A stretch of DNA of 64,000 nucleotides from Arthrobacter ruber (GCF_002954225.1 NZ_PPTH01000017.1:253311-317310), one strand, 5' to 3'. Shown: positions 9,250-17,802, counted from the first letter of the stretch. A program made the numbers and translations. Notes: generated by a model not told the origin, from the letters alone.

Positions 9250-9471
9250 GTGGGCGCCGGTCTTGTCATGATGCTCTTGGCCTTGGCTGCCTATCGTGGC
9301 CGGCATGTCATCGGGCGTTTCCAAGCGAACGTTTTGTTGGAGGCATTCCACCTCGGAGAGGACCGGCAACCGGAAATCGCAGGCGGGCTGGCTACGGTGT
9401 GGGCTGCAGTGGCGGTCCTGCTGCTGGCCGGTGGTTTGGTCATTGTCGCGGCCGGTTTGGTGGCGGTCTAG
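9250..9471 (+). CDS. Small membrane protein
   Basis: A 73-aa protein with one short hydrophobic N-terminal stretch (LVMMLLALAAY) and a strong C-terminal transmembrane segment (about residues 45-73, TVWAAVAVLLLAGGLVIVAA). The middle part, ANVLLEAFHLGEDRQPEIA, is charged. The GTG 9250 start has GGTGAGGTCC directly upstream. It sits between an acidic small ORF and a nuclease gene. It could be an immunity or anchoring protein for the nuclease, but that is only positional inference. Confidence 0.45.
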   Translation: MGAGLVMMLLALAAYRGRHVIGRFQANVLLEAFHLGEDRQPEIAGGLATVWAAVAVLLLAGGLVIVAAGLVAV

Positions 9472-9518
9472 GAGCAACCGTTCATCGCGTTGTCACCTGT
9501 CGCTGGTAGCTTCGCCGG

Positions 9519-10427
9519 ATGGACGCCACCCTGCCCACACCCCAAACCGCGCACACCGCCACGGCCGCGAGTCTCGACGATCGCGGGGGCTTCGACGAGC
9601 AGTTTTTGGGTGTGCCGGTGCCGGTGCCGGCCCTGGCCAGGGTTGAGACGGTCCTGCTTCCGTATACGCACTTTTCGGTGTTGATGCGCCCGGATAAGCG
9701 GCTGGCGGCGATTACGGCGCTTGGTATCGACGGGGCGAAGCTCATGGACCTGGATCGGTCGGGGATTCAGTGGCGGTTGGATCCGCGGTTGCCGGAGGAT
9801 CAGCAGACGGGGGAGCGGGTTTACGCGCGCAACGACATCGACCGCGGACACCTCGTGCGGCGGGCATCGGCTGTGTGGGGCGACACCCGGGCAGAGGCCC
9901 AACGGGCCAATGAGGACACCTTCCACTACACGAACGCTGCTCCGCAGGCGGCGAAGTTCAACCAGGGCCTGGAGCTTTGGCTGGGAATGGAGTCATACCT
10001 GCTGGAGAACGCTGCGGATAACGCCCGGCGCCTGATCGTGTTCACCGGGCCCATTTTCAGCGACGTCGACCCCGTGTACCGGGGTGTGGAGATCCCGTTG
10101 CGGTACTTCAAGGTCGCCGTCCTCCTGCAGGAAGGTGCTTTGGCGGCGACCGGGTACGTCGTGGACCAGACACCGCAGCTCGCTGACCTCGACGATGTAC
10201 CGAAGCCCGACGCTGTTGGGGATGACGCGCCACCGTTGGGGCCGTTCCGGACTTTCCAAGTGCCAATCCGCGACATTGCCGCACTCACCAGGCTGGACCT
10301 CGATCAGCTGGCTGCCGTTGATCGGATGCCAATCGCTGCAACCCTGCCCAGCGCGCGCGTGACCTCTGCATGGCGGGAGCTCTCCAGCCCGGAGTGCTTG
10401 GATCTCGATTTCGACCTCAACAGCTGA
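9519..10427 (+). CDS. DNA/RNA non-specific endonuclease (NucA type)
   Basis: A 302-aa beta-beta-alpha metal nuclease. The key motif is NDIDRGHLVRR (about residues 107-117), equivalent to the DRGH active site of Serratia/Anabaena NucA enzymes. It is followed by TFHYTNAAPQAAKFNQGLELWLGMESYLLENA, which contains the conserved Asn metal ligand. RRLIVFTGPIFSD and the RYFKVAVLL strand are also family-typical. No signal peptide is visible, so it acts inside the cell or is delivered by another route. It lies downstream of two small genes in the island; a DNA-degradation or defence role is plausible but unproven. Confidence 0.85.
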   Translation: MDATLPTPQTAHTATAASLDDRGGFDEQFLGVPVPVPALARVETVLLPYTHFSVLMRPDKRLAAITALGIDGAKLMDLDRSGIQWRLDPRLPEDQQTGERVYARNDIDRGHLVRRASAVWGDTRAEAQRANEDTFHYTNAAPQAAKFNQGLELWLGMESYLLENAADNARRLIVFTGPIFSDVDPVYRGVEIPLRYFKVAVLLQEGALAATGYVVDQTPQLADLDDVPKPDAVGDDAPPLGPFRTFQVPIRDIAALTRLDLDQLAAVDRMPIAATLPSARVTSAWRELSSPECLDLDFDLNS

Positions 10428-10508
10428 TCACGACGCCTGGAAGGCGCCGTCATCGTCGATGTTCTGAGGGGTCAGTGAAGGATCGTGCACCCGCTGCTGG
10501 TGCTGAGG

Positions 10509-11063
10509 TTATGCGGCGAGCTGCCGGAGTTGGCTGCCGTAGAACACGAGGGGGTTGGCGTCCATGTCTCGGTGTAGACCGTGTACCCGTAGGAGGGCCA
10601 GGGCGTGGTCACCGGCGTGGACTTCGGTTTCGAGGCTGACCTGGAAGGTGGCGGAGGATCCGGTGAGTAGCACCGCCCCGTCCTCGGTCTGGTACCAGTC
10701 GATGTCGGTGAAGCGTTCGGCTGAGGGGCGCGAGAGCATCCTGACTTTGTCGGCGTGGCCGGCGCTGAGGATGCTGATGCCCCATCGTGTGGCGTTGCGA
10801 AGAGCGGGCCAGGTCGTGGAGGTCAGGGCGACGTTGACCGAGACGAGGGGCGGGTCCAGGGACACGGAGGTGAACGAGTTGGCCAGCAGACCCACGGGAT
10901 GTCCGTCGACGATGGCAGCGACGAGACTGATCCCGGTTGGGAAGGCACCTGTCACGCGTCGCATGGCCTGAGCGGTGGGCTCACCGATCTCTGCCCGCAC
11001 GATAGCCGCGTTGACTCCTGTGCTGCTTTGCTGAACCGTCGAATCCTTCACTGCGTCCTGCAT
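10509..11063 (-). CDS. Flavin reductase (HpaC-like)
   Basis: A 184-aa FMN-dependent reductase that supplies reduced flavin to a two-component monooxygenase. The flavin-reductase-like fold is visible: RRVTGAFPTGISLVAA, then GLLANSFTSVSLDPPLVSV, then SILSAGHADKVRML, and an ETEVHAGDHALALLRV strand. I prefer ATG 11063, behind AAGGGTG, over GTG 11069. The obvious partner is the LLM monooxygenase at 14618. The promoter region holds one of five shared (C/A)GGAG-N5-CTCCG sites, which ties this gene to the TetR regulator. Confidence 0.88.
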   Translation of the reverse strand: MQDAVKDSTVQQSSTGVNAAIVRAEIGEPTAQAMRRVTGAFPTGISLVAAIVDGHPVGLLANSFTSVSLDPPLVSVNVALTSTTWPALRNATRWGISILSAGHADKVRMLSRPSAERFTDIDWYQTEDGAVLLTGSSATFQVSLETEVHAGDHALALLRVHGLHRDMDANPLVFYGSQLRQLAA

Positions 11064-11069
11064 CTTCAC

Positions 11070-11094
11070 CCTTACTCATTCACTCATTTACTCA
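11070..11094 (-). repeat. Three 8-bp TGAGTRAR-type leader repeats
   Basis: On the minus strand the leader of the flavin reductase gene reads TGAGTAAA, TGAGTGAA, TGAGTAAG in tandem, directly before the ribosome site. The copies are imperfect at one or two positions. The origin is unknown; each unit contains a TGA. Confidence 0.5.
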
Positions 11095-11098
11095 TCTT

Positions 11099-11113
11099 CG
11101 GAGGGGATCTCCG
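11099..11113. promoter_or_regulatory. TetR operator candidate, site 1 (flavin reductase)
   Basis: CGGAGGGGATCTCCG, a perfect CGGAG-N5-CTCCG inverted repeat, lies 36 bp upstream of the flavin reductase start. It is one of five copies of this pattern in the cluster. Confidence 0.6.
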
Positions 11114-11166
11114 CGTCCAGTTCTTTGTGCCGACGGCTGCGCCGGTACCTGTGTCGGATCGTCCGG

Positions 11167-12642
11167 TCAGTGCCCTATCGGGAGGTCTGTGGGGACAGTT
11201 GCTGCGCGGCGGGGGAGCAGCAGGGCGCCGACGGCTGAGGCCAGGGTCAGGATCAGCGCGGCGATGAACGCGGCCCGCATGCCTTCCAGTGATACGCCGG
11301 AACCTGCACTGTGGGCATTGGTCACCCATGTCAGGACTGTAATGAGGACGGCGATGCCGGCGGCTCCGCCGAGTTGCTGCAGGGTGTTCAGGGCGGCGCT
11401 GCCGTGCGGGTAGAGGTGGCGTGGCAGGGAGCCCATGGCGAGGGTGAACAGTGGTGTCCACATGAATGCGAGCCCGATGCTGATCAGCAGGTGCAGGGCC
11501 AGGAGGATACCGATGGCCGTGCCCGGGGTGGCGGTACTGAGCAGCGCCCAGCCGGCAGCTGCCATGACAGCGCCGGAGACCACGAGCAGGCGTGGTCCCA
11601 CGCGCTCATACACGCGGCCGACGGATGCCGCGGTGATCGCGATCGCGGCCCCTCCCGGGATGAGGAGCAGCCCGGTCTCGAGTGCCCCTAGTCCGAGGAC
11701 GTTCTGCAGGACGAGGGGGAACACGACGTTGAGTCCGAAGGCGGTCATCACCATGGCCAGGAAGATGGCGGCGGAGAGGCTGAAGTCGCGGTGCGCGAAG
11801 ACGCGCATGTCGAGCATGGCTGCGTCTCGGTGCTGCAGGCGCCACTGCCGGGCGATGAACGCTGCCGTTCCCAGCACCCCGGCAACCAGTGCTGCGCCGG
11901 CGATCAGCAGTGAGGCGCCTCCGTGGGACTCACCGATCGTGGAGAGCCCGTAGAGCAGGGCGCCGAAGCCGATCGCGGCGAGGACGAGGGAGAGGAGGTC
12001 GATCCTGACCGCCGTCGTGGGGTCGAGGTTGCGGATTTTCCAGCCGCCCAGGACCAGGGCGAGGACCGCCAGCGGCAGGACCAGCAGGAAGATCCAGCGC
12101 CAGCTCAGCTGCGCCACGACGATGCCGGAGATGGCGGGGCTGATCGCGCCGGCGACGGCCGGGACAGCGGTGGTGATCGCCATCAATTGGCCCCGTCTAC
12201 CCTCGGGTGCCAGGCGGATCGCGGTGGTCGTGAGCATCGGCAGCAGGACCGCTGTTCCGATGGCCTGGACGATGCGGCCGATGAGCAGGAGCTCGAAACC
12301 CGGTGCCACCGCCGCGATGACCGTTCCGAGGGTGAACAGGCCCATGGTCGCGAGGAACAGTGTCCGCAAGCTGAAACGCTGCATCAGGAAGCCCGAGGAG
12401 GGGATGATCACGGCCATCGTCAACGCGTAGGCGGTAGTGAGCCATTGCCCGACACTGGCGGTCACCTCGAGGTCGTCCATGACCTGCGGCAGCGCCACGC
12501 CCATCGCGAGTTCGCTCAGGATCATCACGAAGGCACTCAAGGACAGGACGGTGATGACCACGACCTCAGCGGGGCTCAAGCGGTCCCGCACCGGTGCAGG
12601 TGTGGGAGGCCCCGCCACCGCGGTGTCCAGGTGTTGACTCAT
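11167..12642 (-). CDS. MFS drug exporter (DHA2, EmrB/QacA type)
   Basis: A 491-aa inner-membrane proton-coupled exporter with about 14 hydrophobic segments. Motif A-like LMQRFSLRTLFLATMGLF, motif C-like AVAGAISPAISGIVVAQLSWRWIF and the N-terminal ALPQVMDDLEVTASVGQWLTTAYALTMA are typical of the DHA2 family. ATG 12642 is chosen, with AGAAGG 12 nt upstream. It is divergent from tetR, and the shared 216-bp gap holds three operator-like sites. Likely role: export of the compound sensed by TetR. Confidence 0.92.
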   Translation of the reverse strand: MSQHLDTAVAGPPTPAPVRDRLSPAEVVVITVLSLSAFVMILSELAMGVALPQVMDDLEVTASVGQWLTTAYALTMAVIIPSSGFLMQRFSLRTLFLATMGLFTLGTVIAAVAPGFELLLIGRIVQAIGTAVLLPMLTTTAIRLAPEGRRGQLMAITTAVPAVAGAISPAISGIVVAQLSWRWIFLLVLPLAVLALVLGGWKIRNLDPTTAVRIDLLSLVLAAIGFGALLYGLSTIGESHGGASLLIAGAALVAGVLGTAAFIARQWRLQHRDAAMLDMRVFAHRDFSLSAAIFLAMVMTAFGLNVVFPLVLQNVLGLGALETGLLLIPGGAAIAITAASVGRVYERVGPRLLVVSGAVMAAAGWALLSTATPGTAIGILLALHLLISIGLAFMWTPLFTLAMGSLPRHLYPHGSAALNTLQQLGGAAGIAVLITVLTWVTNAHSAGSGVSLEGMRAAFIAALILTLASAVGALLLPRRAATVPTDLPIGH

Positions 12643-12679
12643 GCCGGATTCGGCCCTTCTCGTAAGACAAAACACAATA

Positions 12680-12694
12680 CGGAGTCACACTCCG
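12680..12694. promoter_or_regulatory. TetR operator candidate, site 2 (MFS promoter)
   Basis: CGGAGTCACACTCCG, arms CGGAGT/ACTCCG around CAC, inside a larger AATACGGAG context shared with site 5. It lies 38 bp upstream of the MFS start. Confidence 0.65.
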
Positions 12695-12734
12695 CTTCCC
12701 CGGTGAGGCTACGGGCCGGGGCGTGTCCTCGTCA

Positions 12735-12749
12735 AGGAGACTGTCTCCG
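12735..12749. promoter_or_regulatory. TetR operator candidate, site 3 (MFS/tetR gap)
   Basis: AGGAGACTGTCTCCG: inner arms GGAGA/TCTCC around CTG, with the outermost base of the left arm mismatched. It lies mid-way in the divergent promoter region. Confidence 0.6.
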
Positions 12750-12821
12750 TTTCGTAATGTGACCGTCCTGCCGAGCGTCGCGCAGTGGTGGGGCGCGGTC
12801 GGTTTGCTGCTTCCCGCAGAG

Positions 12822-12836
12822 AGGAGGTAGTCTCCG
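12822..12836. promoter_or_regulatory. TetR operator candidate, site 4 (tetR promoter)
   Basis: AGGAGGTAGTCTCCG, a slightly degenerate copy just upstream of tetR. It is followed at 12838-12849 by the perfect palindrome TTTGTCGACAAA. Confidence 0.5.
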
Positions 12837-12858
12837 TTTTGTCGACAAAGGAGCTGAC

Positions 12859-13443
12859 ATGACTGCAGGGACAAGCGCCCCTCGGATGCGTGCTGACAAG
12901 GAACGCAATCGATCGCACATCCTCGAGGTGGCCCAAGAGTTCTTCTCCGAGGAGGGCGTCTCGGGGTCGCTGGACACGATCGCGAAGCGGGCTGGTGTGG
13001 GGCCGGGGACGTTGTACCGGCACTTCCCCACGCGTGAAGCGTTGATCGCTGCGCTGCTTCAGGCCCGGTATGACGAGCTCTTCGACCGCCGCGATGTGAT
13101 CGAACGTGACGAGCCGGACACTGCCCGCGCCCTGGAGCGGTGGTTGGAGGCGCTCTATGACTACTCGACCGCTTTCGACGGGCTGCCCGAACCGCTGCGT
13201 GTCGCGTTGTTCGAGGAGTCCTCACCGCTGGCCACGACGTGCGAGAACTTCATCACGGCCACGGAAGGGTTCCTCGTTGCGGCGCAACGCGAGAACCGTG
13301 CGCAGGAATGGGTCCGGGGTCGTGACCTGTTCCTGGGCGTGCTGGCCACGGCATGGGTCAGTGGCGCCGTCCTGGCTGATGACTCCTCAGCGGCCGTCCT
13401 GCAGGCCGTCCATAAGACCGGCTGGATGATCCCCGCCACCTAG
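12859..13443 (+). CDS. TetR-family regulator of the flanking cluster
   Basis: A 194-aa repressor. The N-terminal HTH covers about residues 12-60: RSHILEVAQEFFSEEGV, then SLDTIAKRAGVGPGTLYRHFPTREAL, the canonical TetR pattern. The C-terminal ligand domain resembles regulators with DYSTAFDGLPEPLR-type helices. AAAGGAG precedes ATG 12859. It is divergent from the MFS gene. Repeats matching (C/A)GGAG-N5-CTCCG at the promoters of the flavin reductase, MFS, tetR and LLM genes are its likely binding sites. The ligand is unknown; an electrophile or quinone-like toxicant would fit the neighbours. Confidence 0.9.
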   Translation: MTAGTSAPRMRADKERNRSHILEVAQEFFSEEGVSGSLDTIAKRAGVGPGTLYRHFPTREALIAALLQARYDELFDRRDVIERDEPDTARALERWLEALYDYSTAFDGLPEPLRVALFEESSPLATTCENFITATEGFLVAAQRENRAQEWVRGRDLFLGVLATAWVSGAVLADDSSAAVLQAVHKTGWMIPAT

Positions 13444-13676
13444 AAAACTTCGTCCATCCACTCAATCGGCCGCCCCAACAGGGCCGGATGAGTTGGCTGG
13501 GCTGGTCACGAGCGCCAAGCCTGGCTGACAGGCGAATGAGCGGTTCCTGCGCCTTCGTGAAGACCGCCCTATGAGCACTTTTAGCCCCATGTGCGGCAAC
13601 AGCATGCCCGAAGACCGGCACCCAGCCCCCAATACCTAGACCCCAATAGCCAGACTTCACGTACAGGAGAAGCATC

Positions 13677-14462
13677 ATGACCAGGACGACGGTGATCACC
13701 GGCGCGGCGTCGGGAATCGGCAAGGCAACACTCGAACGGCTGCGCGCGGAAGGGCAGACGGTGATCGGCGTCGACCTTCGGGACGCCGATGTCACCGCGG
13801 ACCTCAGTACCGCCGAGGGACGTGCAACGCTCGTCGACCAGGTCACGAATCTGAGCGGTGGCCGGGTCGACGCGGTGATCGCCGTCGCCGGTCTCGTCGT
13901 TCCCGCCCCGATCACCGTCAGCGTGAACTACTTCGCTGCGAAGGCCGCGGTCGAGGGACTTCGACACCTGCTGGTCCGTTCCGATGCTCCTCGCGCCGTC
14001 GTGGTGTCCTCGATCGCCGCCATCCAGGAGACCGACGACGCACTCTTCGAACGCCTGATGGCCGACGACGAACCCGGGGCGCTGAAGGAGGCCGAGCGGA
14101 TCGGCACGACGGTGAACGCGTCCGGCGGCAGTTTCATCTACACGACCTCGAAGTACGCCATAGCCCGGTGGGTCCGCGCCCAGGCCCCGACCCCGGAGTG
14201 GGCCGGCGCCGGCATCGCGCTGAACGCAGTCGCACCCGGAGTCATCAAGACGCCGATGACCGCCCCTGTCCTGGCCACCGCCGAGGGCCGCAAGATCCTC
14301 GACGCCGGAGCCCCCTCACCCTTGAACGGCCCTGCTGCGCCACCGGAAGCACCAGCGGCACTGCTGGCCTGGCTGACCAGTGCCGAGAACACGCACGTGA
14401 CCGGGCAGGTCATCTTCCTCGACGGGGGAGCCGAAAGCATCCACCGCCCAGAATCCATCTGA
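13677..14462 (+). CDS. Short-chain dehydrogenase/reductase
   Basis: A 261-aa NAD(P)-dependent oxidoreductase. TGAASGIG near the N-terminus binds the cofactor, VVVSSIAAI provides the catalytic Ser region, and YTTSK gives the Tyr/Lys pair. APGVIKTPM and GQVIFLDGGAE are family-typical. The usual NNAG is replaced by AVAG. It resembles 3-alpha-hydroxysteroid dehydrogenase or carveol dehydrogenase relatives by eye. AGGAGAAGC lies upstream of ATG 13677. It sits between tetR and the LLM gene on the same strand, probably processing the same compound; no operator copy is seen directly before it. Confidence 0.88.
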   Translation: MTRTTVITGAASGIGKATLERLRAEGQTVIGVDLRDADVTADLSTAEGRATLVDQVTNLSGGRVDAVIAVAGLVVPAPITVSVNYFAAKAAVEGLRHLLVRSDAPRAVVVSSIAAIQETDDALFERLMADDEPGALKEAERIGTTVNASGGSFIYTTSKYAIARWVRAQAPTPEWAGAGIALNAVAPGVIKTPMTAPVLATAEGRKILDAGAPSPLNGPAAPPEAPAALLAWLTSAENTHVTGQVIFLDGGAESIHRPESI

Positions 14463-14539
14463 CCAAGCTGACTGGCAGGCCCCTTCGCCCCTCCAGGAAG
14501 AGGTCTATCCCGCCGCAGCGGAACTGTCGTTTTGCAATA

Positions 14540-14554
14540 CGGAGAGTGTCTCCG
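14540..14554. promoter_or_regulatory. TetR operator candidate, site 5 (best copy, LLM promoter)
   Basis: The core CGGAGAGTGTCTCCG sits in a perfect 23-bp inverted repeat at 14536-14558: AATACGGAGA, GTG, TCTCCGTATT. It lies about 60 bp upstream of the LLM start and is the most symmetrical of the five sites. Confidence 0.75.
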
Positions 14555-14617
14555 TATTCTCATAGGTGAGAGACCCAGTGCGTGTGGGGTCTGATGTTCG
14601 CGAGGAGAAGGACGGCC

Positions 14618-15961
14618 ATGACCAGTAAGCCGATGTTGCTTGGAACGGTGTTGGGGACGACGTATGGCGCTCACCCGGGGGCGTGGCGGATGCCGTGGGC
14701 TGACCCCAACGCCTACACCGACGTCGAGACCCACGTGCGCACCGCCAAGATCGCTGAGCGGGGCGGGCTGGACTACCTCTTTTACCCGGACCGTGTCTTC
14801 ATCTGGGGCGACCTGGAGTCGGGTCCGCCCATCGTGTCTATCGACCCGGTCATGCTGATGGGCGCCATAGCGTACGCCACGAAGAAGGTCGGCCTGGTCC
14901 CTTCGATGTCGACGTCGTTCAACGAGCCCTACGGCATCGCACGCCAGCTCCGGGCACTGGATGTGATGAGTCACGGCCGCGCCGGATGGAACCTCATCCC
15001 CAGCTACGAACCAGAAGCCTTCGCCAACTACGGCCGCCCCGTGCCCTCGAAAGAGGAGAAATACGGCCGTCTGCACGAGGTCATCCAGATCACCCAGGCG
15101 CTGTGGGCGAGCTGGGGGAGGGAAGCCGGTACCCCGGACAAGGTCACCGGACGGTTCGCTGACACCTCGCACATCCAGCCGATCAACCTCCACGGCCGTC
15201 AGGTCGGATCCCGTGGACCACTTCAAATCCCGCCGTCAGAGCAGGGCCAGCCGGTCATCTTCATGCCCTTCGCCAGCGGCGCCGGCATCCAAGCCGCGGG
15301 CATGTACGCCAACGGCATCATCGGTAACCCCTACTCCATGGCTGACGCCCGCTCTCAGCGGGACATCATCCGGTCCGTGACCGAGAACGCCGGCCGCAAC
15401 CCGGACGAGGCGAGGTATCTCTCCTTCGTCGGCTTCGGGCTCGGCGCAACACAGCAGGAAGCCGTCGAACGGCGCATGGCACTGGAAGACGCCGCAGGCA
15501 TCGAGCAGCGCATCAGTCAGCTCTCCAGGCTGCTCGGCCTGCGCCTGGACCCGGCCGACAGGGACAAGCCATTGACGGTTACGCAGGTCCAGGGACTACA
15601 CGCACGTTCCGGAAATCAGCAGGAGACCCTCGCCCACCGGCTCGCAAGCCAGGGCCGAACCCCACGGGAGATCCTCGGTCACGGAGTCCTCGACCCGAAT
15701 CCAGGAGTCGTCGGAACGGCCGAGCAGGTCGCGGACATGTTCCAGGAATGGTGGGACGCCGGTGTCACCGACGGCTTCACCATCGTCATCGACGACGTCC
15801 ACGACGGGTTCGACGACTTCGTCGACCACGTCGTGCCGATCCTGCGCCGCCGCGGGCTCCGCCCCGACGAATACCAGGGCTCCACCCTGCGCGACCACCT
15901 CGGCTTGCCCGAACAGCTCGGACCCGATCCCCGCCTCGCCGACGGCGACGCAACCTCCTAG
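14618..15961 (+). CDS. LLM-class flavin monooxygenase (NtaA/SnaA/DszA type)
   Basis: A 447-aa FMNH2-dependent monooxygenase of the two-component type. Family signatures are LGTTYGAHPGAWRMP, HVRTAKIAERGGLDYLFYPDRVF, MSTSFNEPYGIARQLRALDVMSHGRAGWNLIPSYEPEAFANYG and AEQVADMFQEWWDAGVTDGF. ATG 14618 is chosen, behind GAGGAGAAGG; an upstream in-frame extension is weakly supported. The flavin reductase at 10509 is the likely electron donor. Behind the best TetR site, it heads a run with ohr and a PanE-like gene. The substrate cannot be told from sequence. Confidence 0.92.
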   Translation: MTSKPMLLGTVLGTTYGAHPGAWRMPWADPNAYTDVETHVRTAKIAERGGLDYLFYPDRVFIWGDLESGPPIVSIDPVMLMGAIAYATKKVGLVPSMSTSFNEPYGIARQLRALDVMSHGRAGWNLIPSYEPEAFANYGRPVPSKEEKYGRLHEVIQITQALWASWGREAGTPDKVTGRFADTSHIQPINLHGRQVGSRGPLQIPPSEQGQPVIFMPFASGAGIQAAGMYANGIIGNPYSMADARSQRDIIRSVTENAGRNPDEARYLSFVGFGLGATQQEAVERRMALEDAAGIEQRISQLSRLLGLRLDPADRDKPLTVTQVQGLHARSGNQQETLAHRLASQGRTPREILGHGVLDPNPGVVGTAEQVADMFQEWWDAGVTDGFTIVIDDVHDGFDDFVDHVVPILRRRGLRPDEYQGSTLRDHLGLPEQLGPDPRLADGDATS

Positions 15962-16110
15962 ACGGTGACGCCGGTCGGGCGATGAACCCTAGGGCAGCCC
16001 CACGGCTGCGCCCTCGGGGGTGATCCTCGACCGGCCGTGTCATCACGTACCCCGGCGCACCTCCACGGAACTCACGCACCGGACTCACCCACCTTCTGAA
16101 AGGTCCCGTC

Positions 16111-16533
16111 ATGGACATCGTTTACACCGCTGAAGCTCTCGCTACCGGCGCCGGCCGAAACGGCCATGTCACAACCACCACCGGGACGCTCGACCTGGAC
16201 CTGGTAACCCCGAAGGAAATGGGAGGCGCCGGCGGTGGCGCGAACCCGGAAGAACTGTTCGCTGCCGGCTACGCGGCATGCTTCCACTCCGCACTGCAGA
16301 TGGTCGCCCGGACCCAGAAAGTGAGGATCCCGCACTCTTCTGTCGGAAGCCGGGTCCACATCGGGCCAGATGGCCAGGGCGGATTCGGGCTCGCCGTCGA
16401 CCTCGAGGTCGTCATCCCCGACCTGGACCACGACCAGGCACAGTCCCTCGCGGATGCCGCACACCAGGTCTGTCCCTACTCCAACGCCACCCGCGGCAAC
16501 ATCACCGTCACCATCTCCGTCAGCGACGACTGA
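16111..16533 (+). CDS. ohr: Organic hydroperoxide resistance protein (Ohr)
   Basis: A 140-aa thiol peroxidase of the Ohr/OsmC family that reduces organic hydroperoxides. Both redox cysteines are present: GYAACFHSAL (around residue 56) and HQVCPYSNATRGN (around residue 120). NPEELFAAGYA is the family signature, and IVYTAEALATGAGRNGHV is typical of the Ohr N-terminus. Length is normal. It starts 149 bp after the LLM gene on the same strand. Its place in the cluster suggests that the inducing compound causes oxidative or peroxide stress. Confidence 0.93.
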   Translation: MDIVYTAEALATGAGRNGHVTTTTGTLDLDLVTPKEMGGAGGGANPEELFAAGYAACFHSALQMVARTQKVRIPHSSVGSRVHIGPDGQGGFGLAVDLEVVIPDLDHDQAQSLADAAHQVCPYSNATRGNITVTISVSDD

Positions 16534-16597
16534 CCCCCTGGCGGGCCGACGTCCTCCACTAGAGCCTCCGACCTACCTGACACGAAGGACCACGATC

Positions 16598-17611
16598 ATG
16601 ACTGACACCATCCCCTCCATCGGAATCGTCGGGGCCGGATCGGTCGGCGTCAACGCCGCCTACGACCTCGTCCGCGCCGGCGCCAAGGTCACCTTCCTCG
16701 TCCGCCCGCACCGCCAGGAACAGCTCTCCCGCCCGCAGGTCATGTACTCCTACGACGACAACACCCTCGACCGGTTCTCCGGGTACGACGTCATCACCAA
16801 CCCCGCCGCCCTGTCCGACCAGCAGCTGGACTTCCTCATCGTCACCCTCGACAACGCCTCCCTCCACGCCGAAGCAGGCCTAACCCTGACCAAAGAAATC
16901 GGACGGGCGTTCCGAGGTACGAACACAGGCGTCATCCTCAACGCCGTCGGCATCGAGGTCATCCCCTGGTTCCTCGCTCAGTCCGGTCTGTCCGGCGACC
17001 AGGTCGCCATGGGTAACACCAACGCCCTGGTCCACGAGGTCGGTGCCGCGAACCTACCCGCGGACCCGAGCATCGACGCGGACCTGCTCGCCCAAGCGGA
17101 CTACGCCATCAAACACCTTGGCCCGGCACGGTTCCTCATCGACGACAGCTCCCCGAACCTCGCCGAAGCCTTCGCCACCCTCTACGCCGGCAACGGCATT
17201 CCCGTGAGTATTGAGTCCGCAGCCGGATCGGAGATTGGGTTTTCCATGCTCGCCCCGATCCTCGCCTGGGGGCTCCTCGACTGGCGATCCCTCGACGACA
17301 TCGACGCGACAGACGAGACGTGGCAGCTAGGCGCGAACAGCATGCGCGAGATCCAGCAACTGAACGTCTTCGGCACCGCCGGCAAAGCCGCCGCCGAGCA
17401 GACCACCCCTGAAAGCGTCCTGCAGATGTTCCGGCACATGGCCCAGCAGTCCAAGCCCCTCGACTTCGCCGACTTCACCGCCTACCACCACGGCGGCAAG
17501 GTGAACCGCCAGGACCTCGACTTCATCGACGACGCCCGCCAACGCGCCGAAGCAGGCGGCCAGGACGCCACTGCCCTGCGCGAACTCGCCTACCGTCTCC
17601 ACAACGCGTAA
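16598..17611 (+). CDS. Ketopantoate-reductase-like oxidoreductase (PanE/ApbA)
   Basis: A 337-aa NADP-dependent reductase. IGIVGAGSVGVNAAYDLVRAGAKVTFLVRP is the Rossmann cofactor site. Later LLNAVGIE-like text (VILNAVGIEVIPWF) and a helical C-terminal domain match the family. It is probably not the biosynthetic PanE, because it sits in a xenobiotic cluster and the canonical Lys/Asn/Glu set is not clear by eye. ATG 16598 is chosen (CGAAGGA upstream); the open frame runs back into ohr in a shadow frame. It is the last gene before a terminator-like hairpin. Confidence 0.8.
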   Translation: MTDTIPSIGIVGAGSVGVNAAYDLVRAGAKVTFLVRPHRQEQLSRPQVMYSYDDNTLDRFSGYDVITNPAALSDQQLDFLIVTLDNASLHAEAGLTLTKEIGRAFRGTNTGVILNAVGIEVIPWFLAQSGLSGDQVAMGNTNALVHEVGAANLPADPSIDADLLAQADYAIKHLGPARFLIDDSSPNLAEAFATLYAGNGIPVSIESAAGSEIGFSMLAPILAWGLLDWRSLDDIDATDETWQLGANSMREIQQLNVFGTAGKAAAEQTTPESVLQMFRHMAQQSKPLDFADFTAYHHGGKVNRQDLDFIDDARQRAEAGGQDATALRELAYRLHNA

Positions 17612-17633
17612 TCGGTCCCCGGAAAGCACGCGA

Positions 17634-17654
17634 GCCCCGGGGCTCCGCCGGGGC
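17634..17654 (+). terminator. Terminator-like hairpin after the PanE-like gene
   Basis: GCCCCGG (17634-17640) and CCGGGGC (17648-17654) flank a 7-nt loop, starting 23 bp after the stop codon. The overlapping GAGCCCCGGGGCTC is also a perfect palindrome. There is no long T-tract. Confidence 0.6.
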
Positions 17655-17802
17655 CCAAGTGCCAAATACGAACGTTTTCGCTACAGATCTCGCTAATCCT
17701 CGATTGAGACTCTGGAGGGCCCGTTTCTTGTAGCAATACTCAGTGTCAGAATCTATGTTTCACTTCTGCTGGTTTGGGATGAGTTCCGCTACATTGAGGA
17801 GC

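Noticed and set aside
13444-13676. Search for another TetR operator before the SDR gene
   Set aside because: No (C/A)GGAG-N5-CTCCG copy is present in this gap, so the SDR is assigned to the regulon only by position.
17743-17802. N-terminal extension of the serine recombinase
   Set aside because: The resolvase family begins at G-Y-A-R-V-S; the ribosome site fits ATG 17803 better and the extra 20 residues have no family counterpart.
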